A stretch of DNA of 64,000 nucleotides from Micractinium sp. NFX-FRZ (lineage: Eukaryota > Chlorophyta > Trebouxiophyceae > Chlorellales > Chlorellaceae). The stretch lies in contig JAPTJF010000169.1 in NCBI GenBank assembly GCA_029339195.1, positions 53,877-117,876 of the forward strand, written 5' to 3'. A program made the translations under genes and the position numbers. The notes below the pieces were generated by a model. The model made no database searches and had not been told where the DNA came from. It saw only the letters and a list, made by a program, of their open reading frames with translations. Every line of letters starts with the position of its first letter. Position 1 is the stretch's first letter. Shown piece by piece: positions 20,050 through 31,400 of the stretch.

Positions 20050-23000
20050 ATGGAGCTGCAGGCTCCGAACACCCCTGTGGCCGAGACGCGCACCTTTGCA
20101 GGCCCCTGGCTGCGCTTTGGCAGTGGCGGCGGACCGGGCAACACCACGTGGCGGGGCAGCGTGCTGTGCATCACGCGGGAGGCGTCGCCCAGGGCGGCCG
20201 TGGCGGGCGCACCGGCGACCGCTGCAGCAGGGCTGACGCCCCAGGCAGACGGCGGCCGCAGTGCCGTCAGCGCAGCTGGGGCGAGGGCTGCAGCGCCGCC
20301 ACCCGTGCTGAGGCTTGACGCCAGCGCAGGCCACGAGGAGGGCGGGGGCAGGCAGGAGGTGGAGGCGCAGGCGCTGGACACCTGCCTGGGCTGGACCTTC
20401 TGGTAGGCGGGGCTGCTGACAGCCCGTGGCTGCAGAGGAAGGTCACTTGTTCACAGAAAGAATCGGGTGTGCCAGTCTTGGCACATTCTTCACGCTGCCT
20501 GACTCTTTCATTCCCTTCCCTTCACTTCTTCCCACATTTTTATGCCGCGCTCTCAGGCGCATGGATTTGGAGCTCCCGCTGCTGGAGTGGCAGCGCCCAG
20601 TGAATTATAGCGTGAGCGCAGGCGCGTGGGCGGGGCTGGTGGTTGCTGGTGGGCAAGAGCGGCAGTTGGCACCGCCAAGGCTGCTGAGTTGCGGTGCTGC
20701 CAGCAGGGGGTGGGGCTGCAGGCGCCCACAACGGGGGCGCCAACTTACGTCAGCCAACAGTCGTGGCTGCAACGATGGGAGGGGGGTGACGCCGTGATAC
20801 GACACGAGCGGCCGTCACAGAGGCGAGCTGGCTCTCACTGCACTCAGCCCTGACCGGCCTTTCCACGCTGGCGTTGACCACTGACAGCATAACGCTGCCC
20901 CCTCTTCCCATGCAATTGCTGCCCACGCCCCCCTTCTGCAGGCGGCGGCAGCACACCCACCTACACCTTCTGGCTGCCGGCTGCAGGGCAGCCCATGCAC
21001 TGGGTGAGAGTGCTGCTCCCCTCATTGCCTTACGCACGCGTGCATCTCCCCGCCCAATGCATGCACACTAATGCGTCCTGCACGCTCTGCCGCTGCCCCT
21101 CAGCCCGGTTCCAGCGCGAGCCAGCAGTACATAGCTAGCAGTGCATCTGGCAAAGTGCCGTGTTCTTGCTCCTTGGCAGGGCTACTACTCGTGCAACGGC
21201 ATGTCGTCTGACGTGGCGCCCACCGCCCCCGAGCTCGCCGACCCAACCTACCTGTGGAGAGACGTGCTGCAGCTGCACGCCGCCTTCCCGCTGCACTGCG
21301 CGGTCGGCGGAGGTGAGCTCACCCAGGGCAGCAGGCAGCTGGGGGTGGCGAGGGGTGGTGGGAGTGCACGGTGGGAGGAAGTGAGCACCGGTTGCCTTGT
21401 TTTCGTGGATTGGTGGTGGTGCAAGTACAGCAGACTAGACAGGAGTAGGCAGTTTGTGCGCTTCTGTCGGGACCTGCCCTGTGCCGCCCTCCCCGCCCCG
21501 CCCGGCTGCGCTACTCCACCCGGGCCTTCCCTGCCATGCTCTGTCTGACAAGCTGCCTTGCACGCGCTGCATGCGCAGGTGACCAAGTGTACAGCGACGG
21601 CGTGTGGAAGTGCCCCACCCTCAAGGCCTGGGGCTCCATGCCTGACCGGTGAGCCGCCGCGGCGGTGGCCAGAGGGGACGAGAGGGAGTGGCAAGAGGGG
21701 AAGAGGAGCAAGGGGTCCTCCGGAGCACGCAGAGAGGCGAGGGAATCCCTCAACTGCTCCCAGCTTGCTCCCAGCCTGCCCCCGGCCTGTGCACAACCTG
21801 CCCCTCGGTCTGCCGCCCCTCCCTGGCCTGTGCAGCGAGAAGAAGGTGGCGGCTGAGTGGACCCCCCAGATGGAGGCGGAGGCGACGTTCTTTTACCTTA
21901 CCAACTACATGGATGCACTGTCGGCTGCTGACATTGACCTGGCAATGGCGCAGATCCCGCAGGCACGAGTGGGCTGCGGTGCCCGGGGCTGGGTGGCTAG
22001 AGGGCGGGCGCCACCAGCGGTGTGCCTGAGGGGTCCTGGCCCCGGCGTGTGAGAAGTGTGAGCACCAAAGAGGCGGCAGTAGCTTGTAATCTTGTCAAGG
22101 AGGGGTGTGGCGTGCGCCATGTCAGCTGCCCGCCCGACACCCACCGCGTTGATGTGGGGTGACCATGCCTTTTGCGTCGGCTGGTCTGTCACCACAGCTC
22201 TCCAAAACCTCATTTCTGAAGTAACCACAGCTCGCATGCACCACATGCACTGTACCGCTCCATATGTACTGCCCCACAGGTGATGATGTGGGATGACCAC
22301 GACATCTGGGATGGCTGGGGCTCTTATGACCCAGACCTCCAGAGCAGTGCAGTGTTCCAGGTACACCTGTTGGGTGCGCAAGGGTGGCAGGGCAGGGCAG
22401 GGCAAGGCCTGGGTTGGCATGCTTGGCCAGTGTTTGGACTTGGAGTGCCCTGCCCAGCCTTGCTCCAGTCACCGTGTTCCGGTGTGGTGGGTGGCAGATT
22501 TTGAGCGGTGAGTACGGTGCCCGGCAGCTGTGGATGTCGATGAACAGATGAGCTGCGTGCACGTGCTCATGCCGTGGCCGGGTTTGTCATGGCGTGCTGC
22601 CTGCCTGCTGTTGTGCCTGCCGATGCTGCTGCCACTGCCTCTTCTGCCTGCTCTGCCATTTTATCTAATCTGGCTCATTGCTGCAAATCAGAGTACTGAA
22701 CGTCCGTCCAACCTGTCCCCGTACTTTCCCTGCTGCAGAACCTGTTCCGGGTGGCCCGCCGCTTCTATCTGCTCTACCAGCAGCACACCACCGACGCCTT
22801 CAATGCTCGGGCCAAGGAGTTCCTGGGGCCAAACGACGGGTCAGCCTTCCACTTTGTGCGCTGGATGGGGCCGCAGGTGCGTCCGCTGGGGCCAGTCCCA
22901 GCCTTGGGCTGGCAGGAGTCATGCGCAGAGTCATGCACGTGCTCTGGGCAGTCGGCAGGCGCACCTGCAGATCGGTTGCAGATTGGTTGCAGATTGGTTG

Positions 23001-26000
23001 CAGATTGGCGCACGCATCCATCCTTGCCGTGCCCCCGGTGCCTGCTCCAGCCTGCCAAGGCACATGCGAGCTGCACGTCTTGACATGCGCCGTGCCTGCT
23101 TGCCTCCCCGCTCCCTGCCATCTTCTGCGGGGTGGTCTTGCTGGGGTTGGACATGCGCTCCCGGTGCACCAATGCGTGCCTCCTTACCTCCCGTCGCATG
23201 CCCGGCCCACTCCCCCCTCAGGTGGTCCTGCTAGGCATGGACATGCGCAGCCAGCGGACCAAGCAGCGCATCCTGCCACAGGTGTGATGCAGGGGCAGAG
23301 GTTGCGCCTCTCTGGCACCTTGTCTTGCATGCGGGCGCGGGGTGGGGGGCTTGCTTCGTCCTGCCTCCGCCTCCCTTTCTCATGTGTGTAGCACTGGCGC
23401 CCGCGGCACGCGGCCTGCCAGCCGACCACTTTGCAACTCCTTCTTTGCACCTTTGCTTGCCATCTACCTTGCGGCGTAGCAATGTGCCCGCCAGTGCTCA
23501 ACCGCCCCGCGCCATCTGCATCTGTACCCACTGCTGAATTAAGTACTGTCTTTTTTACTCATCATGCGCAGAGCGCCTACGACCTGTTTCACAGCGTCGT
23601 GGCCGCCCTGCCCACCGGCCCCCTGCATCTGGTGGTGCTCTCTGGCGTGCCCGTCATCTTTCCGAAGGTCGCACGGTGTTGCTGGGAACATTTAGCTTGC
23701 ACCCACCCTGCCGCGCTGTGGCGTGCTGTGCTGCGCTATGATGTGTTGCATTGTGCTTTGATGCAACATGCTGCTCTGCGCTGTGCTGCCGCCTGCCGAC
23801 GGGCTGCCTGCTTGCCAGATTGCAGCAGGCCGCCCTGCTCCTGCGGGCTTGGCGCGGGTGCATCTTGATGCCGACCTGCTCTGCTCCTGCTGGCAACGGG
23901 ATCCCTGACGGCCGCGGCACACCAGCCCCTCTCCTTCTTGCTGGCCAGCTTCAACTGACTCCTGTCCGCGCCTCCCTCCCCGCTTTGGCCCGCCCTCTCT
24001 CCCACCCCCACACAGATCCCCACAGCTGAAAAAGTGCTGGGCTGCGTGGGCGGCTGCTTCAACCGGCTGCCCGCGGTGAAGAACATGGCACGCACCACGG
24101 GTGAGCTGGCAGTTGGCGAAGTTGAAGGGGCACTGCTGCTTCCTGCCGTACTGGGTTGGACAGCGGCGCTGCAGTGAGTTTCGGGCACCAAAGTGCGATG
24201 CACCGTGTGCACAAGGTGGTAGGGCTTGGCACGGCCGTGGCAGCCGCCAGCTGCAAAGCCGCTTGCAGGGTGCAGGTGCTTGTGTGGATGCGGGTTACGA
24301 GGGCGATGAATGCAGGCTGGTGTGCAGCGGGCACAGCACGGTGCCTCGCCTCTTGCCCGCCTCTGTGGTATTGCGCTCAGCTGAATCAAGTCTGGATGCC
24401 CACCCTGAGCTTCCCCTTCCCCCTTTCAGGCCTGCTGGATCGCTTTGATCAGCCAGAGGTGCGAATGTTTAGCGTAGAGTTTGTTACCGTAGAGGTGGTT
24501 TTGCGCAGAGGTGGTTTGCTCCTGGAGCTGCCCCGCCCGCCTGCCTGACCACCGCCTGCACCTGCCAGCCTGCCCACCCCAGCCTGCACAAAGCACGGCA
24601 CGTCACTTGGCACTGAAGAGCGAGGCACACGCTGCCTGCCCTTCCCCACCTGCCCTGCATTGCCACAGATTTTGGACGATCTCATTGATGGATGGGTGGC
24701 CGAGGTGCACACAGGCAAGTGGGCGCGGCTGCCTGCTGAGCTGCTGAAATTATATCGACGCGCATCCAGTGCCCCCGGGGAGGAGGGGGCTCCACCGCTC
24801 ATGGCCTGCTGCATGCACTTGCGACCTGCGGCAATCTGCAGCCCCACCGCACTCGTCCGCCGGCGACAACTCGCATGCTGCTGCCGCCTTGAATCTGGTC
24901 TGTGACCGGCCGTTGCCACAGTGCCTGCTGTGCCTGGGTTAACGCCTTGTCTGCTGCGCCTGACGTGCCTGCTGACCCTCTGCCCCCCTTGTGTGCGTGC
25001 AGAGGAGCGCATGCAGTTCCTGCAAATGCTGCAGGGCTGGTCCACCTCCAAGGGGCTGCGCATCAGCATCCTGTCGGGTGAGCACAGCAGGCACAGCAGG
25101 CACAGCAGGCATGTTGTTCGCAAATCAATCTTCAAGGAAGGCTGCTCATCCGCACTCTGTTGGCACCATGTGGTGCAGCGCAGCAGGCACAGCAAGGCAT
25201 GGCACGCACAGCAGCCATGGCGTGCATAGCATGCCGGCTGGCACTGGACCAGTGTGCATGACGGCTGGCAGGCTGGCAGGCTGCAGGCAGCAGACAGCAT
25301 CTCACCCTCTGTTGCTTCCCACCCTCGTGCTCCCACCCCCATCTCCTGCCCCCCCGGGTCCAGGCGACGCACATGTGGGCGGGGTGGGGCGCTTCTACAG
25401 CCGCCCAAAGATCAAGGACGTGGCGTGAGTGGGGAGAGCTAGCATGCTTTCGGGCAACAGCTGCTGTGTGAATGCCGTGACGATGCTCCTGCCTGTGCAG
25501 CTGTGCCTGTATAGGCTGCTCCTGCACTGGCTGCTACTCTGAGCGGCTGGCCTGCAGAAGTGCAGGACACCTGCAGTGAGGGCCTGTGTCAAGCTCCCTG
25601 TATGCCACGCCGCTAGCCACCCTTCTGCCCCTTCCTCACCCCTTCCTGCCCACAATGTTTCGCACCTGCCCTGCGCAGCGACGACCCTCTGTTCATGTGC
25701 CAGATCATCTCCTCGGCAATCGTCAACGCCCCGCCCCCCCACCCAGTGGTCAAGATGCTTATGCGCACCAACTTTGCTGGTGGGGCGGGGGCCTGTGCCA
25801 CCTCAGTGGTCTGGTTGGGTGTTGAGCGGAAGAGGGAGGTGGGCAAGATGCTGTAGGGGCGCTGTGACACCTCAGTGGCCTGGTTGGGTGTTGACAGAAG
25901 AGGAAGAATTGGTTGAAGTTGCGCACCACATAACTGGGGAGCACGTGGGAGAAGGTGTCTGGTAGCGCACGCTGGCCAGTCAGTCAGTGAAAGGGGCAGT

Positions 26001-27314
26001 GGTGACGCTCGTGTGGAGCCGGGCAGCACCGGCCATGCTGTTGAGTCGACATGCGTTTTTGGGGGTTCGAGTTGAGGGCACATGAAGGCAGTGGCGTGCC
26101 GAGGCGCACCTGTTGTGCGCTGTGCCAGGCTGCTCTCTGCCAGCGCACTTGTGGCAAAGCCTGCCGGGCCCAGCTCCACCCGCCCCACGTCCCTCCACCT
26201 TGCAACTCGCATGCTGAGGTGGCGCAGCAAACGCGGATGTGGTAGCTGACTGGTGCCTTTGGCTTGATTGCCACTTGGCTTCCTCTACCCCACGCCTTCG
26301 GGCTGTGACCTTCCTCTTCTGTTTCTTCTGTTTCTTCCTCCTTCCGCAGCAAACGTGGATGACCGCACGCGCGAGAAGCTGGTGCGCGCCTTCTGGCCCC
26401 GCCACCCCCGCACAGACAAGCTCATTGCGCAGCGCAACTGGTGAGGAGGAGGGCCCGGGCCAGCAGATGATGACACGGATGCGGGCGACTGCAGGGAGTT
26501 GAGACTGTGCAGGGAGGGGCCTCCCAATTACCCGCCTGCCGCCTGCCTGCCTGCCTGGCACTCCGGCACCGCTGCTGCCCCCACCCTGCACCTCCCACCC
26601 CTCTGTGGTTGCCCCCCTATTTGCTGCTCCCCCCCCGCCCCGGCAGGTGCGACGTGTGCCTGGTGGCGCCGCCCTTCAGCCCGCCCACGGTGCCCCAGGA
26701 CCCGAGCTATGGCGGGCTGCTCTTCCAGCTGAGGGTGGAGGATGCCACAAACAGGTGGGCTGATGTGTGTGTGCCTGAGGGGCCAAGGTTGCCAGGATAG
26801 TGGTGCTGCAGCTGCCGTGCGCAGGTATGCAAGCCGCATCACCCTGTGCGCTTCCCCAAGCTTTCACTCACGACAAGGCATGCCATGCTACCGAGCACTG
26901 CCTGGAAGCGGGGGCATGCCAGGGAGACATGTCGGATAACCTGGTGCCAGCCAGTGCACTCACACCGTGCCTCGCTCACAATGTTGCGTGTGCTTCCGCT
27001 GTTCTCGACCCCACCTGCGCAGGCGGGGGTATGCCGAGGAGACGTACCGTGTAATGGTACCACGCCACCCCAAGGCCGCCATGTCACCAGCCAGCTCACC
27101 AGGCGCAGCGGGCGGCATGGGCGCTGTGCCGGCAAACGTGCCGCTGCCGGCCCCGCGGGCGACATCGACGCAGGAGGAGCAGGGGCAGGGGCGCAGGCAG
27201 CCTCCCTCCAATGTTGTGGTGCCTGAGAAGCAGGGCGCCGCAGTACCAATGTCGGTGGAGGGGCCGCCTGCCGGGCCGGGGCACAGCAGCACCGCGGCTG
27301 TTGCGCTGGTGTGA
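20050..27314 (+). CDS. PhoD-like metallophosphatase/phosphodiesterase
   Basis: Nineteen exons: 20050-20402, 20557-20648, 20942-21003, 21180-21312, 21579-21648, 21836-21968, 22280-22360, 22739-22876, 23222-23281, 23572-23667, 24016-24100, 24430-24458, 24669-24714, 25003-25077, 25364-25424, 25679-25779, 26350-26440, 26647-26754 and 27023-27314; 701 aa. PhoD-like enzymes hydrolyse phosphomono- or diesters with a metal centre. Visible core: TYTFWLPAAGQPMHW, GYYSCNG, metal-binding GGGDQVYSD, WDDHDIWDGWGS, VVLLGMDMRSQRT, HLVVLSGVPVIFP and the histidine block SGDAHVGGVGRFYS. There is no signal peptide, so the eukaryotic intracellular PhoD-like group is likelier than secreted alkaline phosphatase. 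The N-terminal 120 residues and the C-terminal 80 are low-complexity. The intron after 24714 has a GC donor (ACAG|GCAAGT). The exon-2 and exon-6 donors are the least certain. Confidence 0.85.
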
Positions 27315-28431
27315 GGCGGCTCGATGTTGTGTATATTGGCAGCAGCGCCTTACTCTTTGTCCACCTGTCGTTGGGCCAAGGCATTCCCTGCCCCAGGGCG
27401 TGCGCCGGGGCTGGCCCCGGCATGTGCATTGTATGGTGTGCTTGAGGACTGCTATGAGGAAAGGGCGTGCTGAGTGCCAGGTGGAGTATCAGGGGGCGAT
27501 GCGTGAGGCAGGTTGAGGGAGGCTGTTTTCAGCCAGGCAGCTTGCCATCCCTGGCGGCATGCAGCAGCACACAGGCCGGGTGTGAGGGTGATGGATCACG
27601 CTTCCCAACAAGCTGCCCGCCCCCCTGCTGCTGCCAAGCCGGGTAGCAAGCTCCTGTGCCTAGGCTGTTGGGGGCCCCTTTTGTCACACAACCATGCTGC
27701 TTGGCCTGTGCACGGTGTGTGTAATAACTTCAGGCACACACGCAGGTCGGAAGGGGCACACAGGCGCGCTGGAAGCACGCTGTAGGGAGCTGTCCCTCCT
27801 GCCCTCCTGCATCGTCAGAGGGACAGCCCGTCCTGCTGTGCCTGCTATGGTTGCTCGCCCCAGCTGCAGCCCCGCCCCGGGAGCCCTCAAGTGCCGGGTT
27901 GCCCGCTCACGCTGTGTATCTGTGCTCTGGTGTACACACCGAATGAGAGTGACGTTCAGAAGCAGAAAGGAATGCGGGGAGGGGAGGAAGCTGGGGAGCA
28001 GCGAGAGCGAGGGAGGAAAGCACAGGGGAGGCACACGGGGGGGGGCGCCTCGCCCATGCAAATGGCAGTGCTGAGATGAAAGCGGGGAGGACAGGCAAGC
28101 GGGAACAAAAAGCAAACAGGCAGCGTGGGTGGGAGCAAGTTGGCCGGCAGGGCCGGGCCCGGGCGCCGGGCGCGCGGCTGGGCGCTGCTGGGCAGCCTCC
28201 GTGCACCCTCGTGTGTGGCAGGGGCCTAGCTGGCCCTGGGAGGGGCCTTGGCACCGCCAAAGTCCGAAGCGCCTCATGATTGATTGTGGGCAGGCCACAA
28301 GGGGAGCAAGCCTGGCTCGCTCCACACACACCTACGCACCCACGCGCCGCGCTCGGGGGCAAGGCCAGGAGGTTGGGGACAGCTCCCTTCTTGATGGCAC
28401 TAGGTTGCGGGCAGGGAGATGGGGAGGCACC
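27315..28431. other. Convergent 3' intergenic region
   Basis: 1.1 kb between the PhoD-like stop (+) and the OLA1-like stop (-). It contains TGTAA at 27720 for the PhoD-like gene. The remaining open frames show no motif. Confidence 0.4.
27720..27724 (+). promoter_or_regulatory. TGTAA poly(A) signal
   Basis: TGTAA lies 405 bp after the PhoD-like stop, followed by an AT-richer TAACTTCA context. It is the likely transcript end signal. Confidence 0.5.
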
Positions 28432-31400
28432 TCACTTCTTGCCGGAAGCGGTGACATTGAACTTCCTGCAACACGAAAGGCAGCAGGCGGGGCAGGGTGG
28501 CAAAGTGCAAGGGTGAACAGTGGATGGGCTTTCCCCCCTGGCAGCCGCCAACACGGCGCCCCTGGGCCCCCAACGCAACAGATCTCCCCACATCTGGCCC
28601 GCCTCCCCCTGCCCAGCCTCCCCCCCCCCCCCCGCCACCACCACTAGGTGGGTGGTGTCTCCTCCCTGCACCCATGACGATGAAAGCAGCCGCATCTGCA
28701 CCCCCTAAACAGCCCTTGTGTTGTTGTGTTGAACCAACGGATGCCGTCCCTGCCCTGCACCCCGTCCATATGGCCCTCCTGCCCGGTCCCACAGTTCCCT
28801 CAGAAGTGAGAGCGACGCAACTGCATGAACATATAATAAAAGAAACACAAATACATACAACCTATATTGCTAGGCAGCCTCACCAGTGGATGATGTCTCC
28901 ATCCTGCACCTCGTAAGTCTTGCCCTCTTGCCGCCACTTGCCCGCAGCCTTGACGGCTGCACAGCGGGTGGAGGGCGGAGGGGATGGGGGGCCATGTGGG
29001 CAGGCGGGAGGTGGGCAGCGGGCAGGCTGCAGGCAGTGCACCTGCTGGCCGGGTGCATGATTCGCCTTCCTTGTGCTGCTGCGGAATGCACTCAGGGGCA
29101 GGGCTGGGGGCCCTGCCCACCCCCTGTCCTGATCTTGCAGGGGCTCGGACAGCAGTGCATGTTGCAAGCAGACAAAGCCGCCTCATTTGCTGTTGTGAGC
29201 TGCCCCTCTGCTCCCCTTGCCATGAACTTCATCCAAATCTGCTCTTCGTAGCCAGGGCTGTTGGCCACTCACCCGCCTCGGTGCCGTGCTCCTTCATGTC
29301 GGCAAACGCCATCACCTCGGCGCAGATGAAGCCGCGCTCAAAGTCGGAGTGGATGGCGCCCGCGGCCTGGGGCGCCTTGGTGTGCTCCCGGATCTGCCAG
29401 CAGCGCACCTGCAAGGGGCACGGGGCGGGGGGTGAGAGCAGACAGACCGAGATGAGCAATGAGGACAGGTGGGCATGTGCCAGGGGGCATTCTGCTACTG
29501 CTCCAGACAGCACAGCACAGCACTTCACAGCACTCTTCGGCCCAACCACACAACCCACGGCCCCGCACATCCCACCCACCCCACCACCTGCACGCCTGCC
29601 GTAAACTGTACACCACGCGCGTCCCTCCCCTCGCGGCACACCACCGCCTCATCCCACCCTCCCGTCGCCGCCCCGTCACCCACACCCTGCACCCACCTCC
29701 TGCACGCCCGCGGTGAAGTAGTAGATCAGGCGCACCGCCTTGAAGCCCGCAGTCACAATCTTGGGCAGCGCCGACTGCACCTCGTTCTGCAGGCGGGCGT
29801 GGGAGCCATGGAAGCACGTGTGGGAGGCGCACAAGAGGCGAGCATGGGCGAGGGCGAGGGCGAGGGTGGAGGGCGGGCCAGCGAGGCAAGCTCACCTCCT
29901 TGCAGTGAACCCACCCCACTGGCAATACACTCCCCTGCCTCAGCTCTTCGATGGGCACTCCCCTGCCTCCCCGCTGCTTGGCTTTCAACATGCCCAGCAG
30001 CAGTACACACCCGTCCTCTCGGCAGTACGGCTCACCTCCTTGCAGTACACCTCCCGCTCGTCCTCCGGCATGTCCAGCAGCTTGGACTCCAGGGCGCCCG
30101 AGAAGGGGATGATGGGGTCGCCGCCGTGCGCCTGTTGCACACAATCAAGGACACACAGCCAAAGGCGGGCACAACAATCAGCTGGGTGCTTTGCTCACAG
30201 AGGGGACTGCAAAAGCTCTCGGGAGGGTTCAGGAAGCCAGCAAGGGCACGGAAGGCGGCGCACGCGCCCCGCATCTTCACCCCAGCATCATGCAGACCCG
30301 CCACGTCACGCCCTCCCGGCCAGCCACCCGCCTCGCAAGCCATGCCTGCAAGTGACAGGCCGCCACCTGCGCCCCACAAAGACATCCAGCCCTCAACTAC
30401 GCCCAACCGCACAGCTCAGGCAGCCACTTTACAATCTCGCGCTGGCTGCACCGCTCAGGCAGCAGGCGCTCACCTTCACCCACTCGAACAGCTTGGGCAG
30501 CCACTTGTTCTTCTTGCGCTGGTAGTCGCGCTCAGACAGGTTGACCAGGTACACAACCGGCTTGGCAGTCAGGAACTGCACAGGAAGCGGTGGCGGCAGC
30601 TTTATTGAAGCAGCACTCGCTCATGAACGCTCATGAACGAACCACTCGAACGAATGACACTCGAACGAACCACTCCTGAACGAACCTTGAAGCAGTCCCA
30701 CCCCGCCCCCCGAGGAGGAGCAGGAAGCACACAGTTAGGTGCTCAGGGGTGCCGCAGCTGCCACGTCCACAACACCCACCTGCCCAGCAGCAACCAAACA
30801 CAAGCTGCCGCAGTCACCTACAATGTCACGGGCACACAGAGGTCCCCACCCACCAACCTGCACTTGGTTGAGCCAGTTGATGTCGTTCTGCGTCCAGTCG
30901 CCAAACCGGATGTCCTTGCCCTCCTGCGGGGGGCGGGCCGGTAAGCAAAAGTTGATGCCCAGTGCACTTGCTCCAGCTAGCGTGCAAGTGTGCCCTCCTG
31001 CGGGATGTGAGTGGCAGTTTTGCTAACAGCCAGCTTTTGATGCCAGTACAATCGTAGACCCCCGGTGTGTGAGCTGCCCTCCGGCTGGGGCCTGTGTCGG
31101 TGCGGTGAGGCCTGGCAGCCGAGGCAGGGCAGGGTGGGTGACAGACGGCACAGACGCTCGCCCTCGCACACAGCCTTTGCTTGTGCTCCACTCTGCCCGG
31201 CAATCCTGCCTGCAAAGCCTTTGGATGCCCCGACTTTACTACCAACACCCCTCGCAGCACCTCCGCCCAGCCCTGCTGCGCCCGCACTCCCACCCCCCCG
31301 CCGCGCTCTGCACCCAGCCCAGCATGAGTGTAACACCACTCTGGCCGGCCGCGTCCCCACACACCTGCAGCCAGGCCAGAGCCTTCTCTGCGCTCGCCAG

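Noticed and set aside
23040..23280. A second functional copy of the VVLLGMDMR exon in the PhoD-like gene
   Set aside because: The 23131 copy lacks a matching downstream donor and the codons after MRS are disrupted; only 23222-23281 keeps frame.
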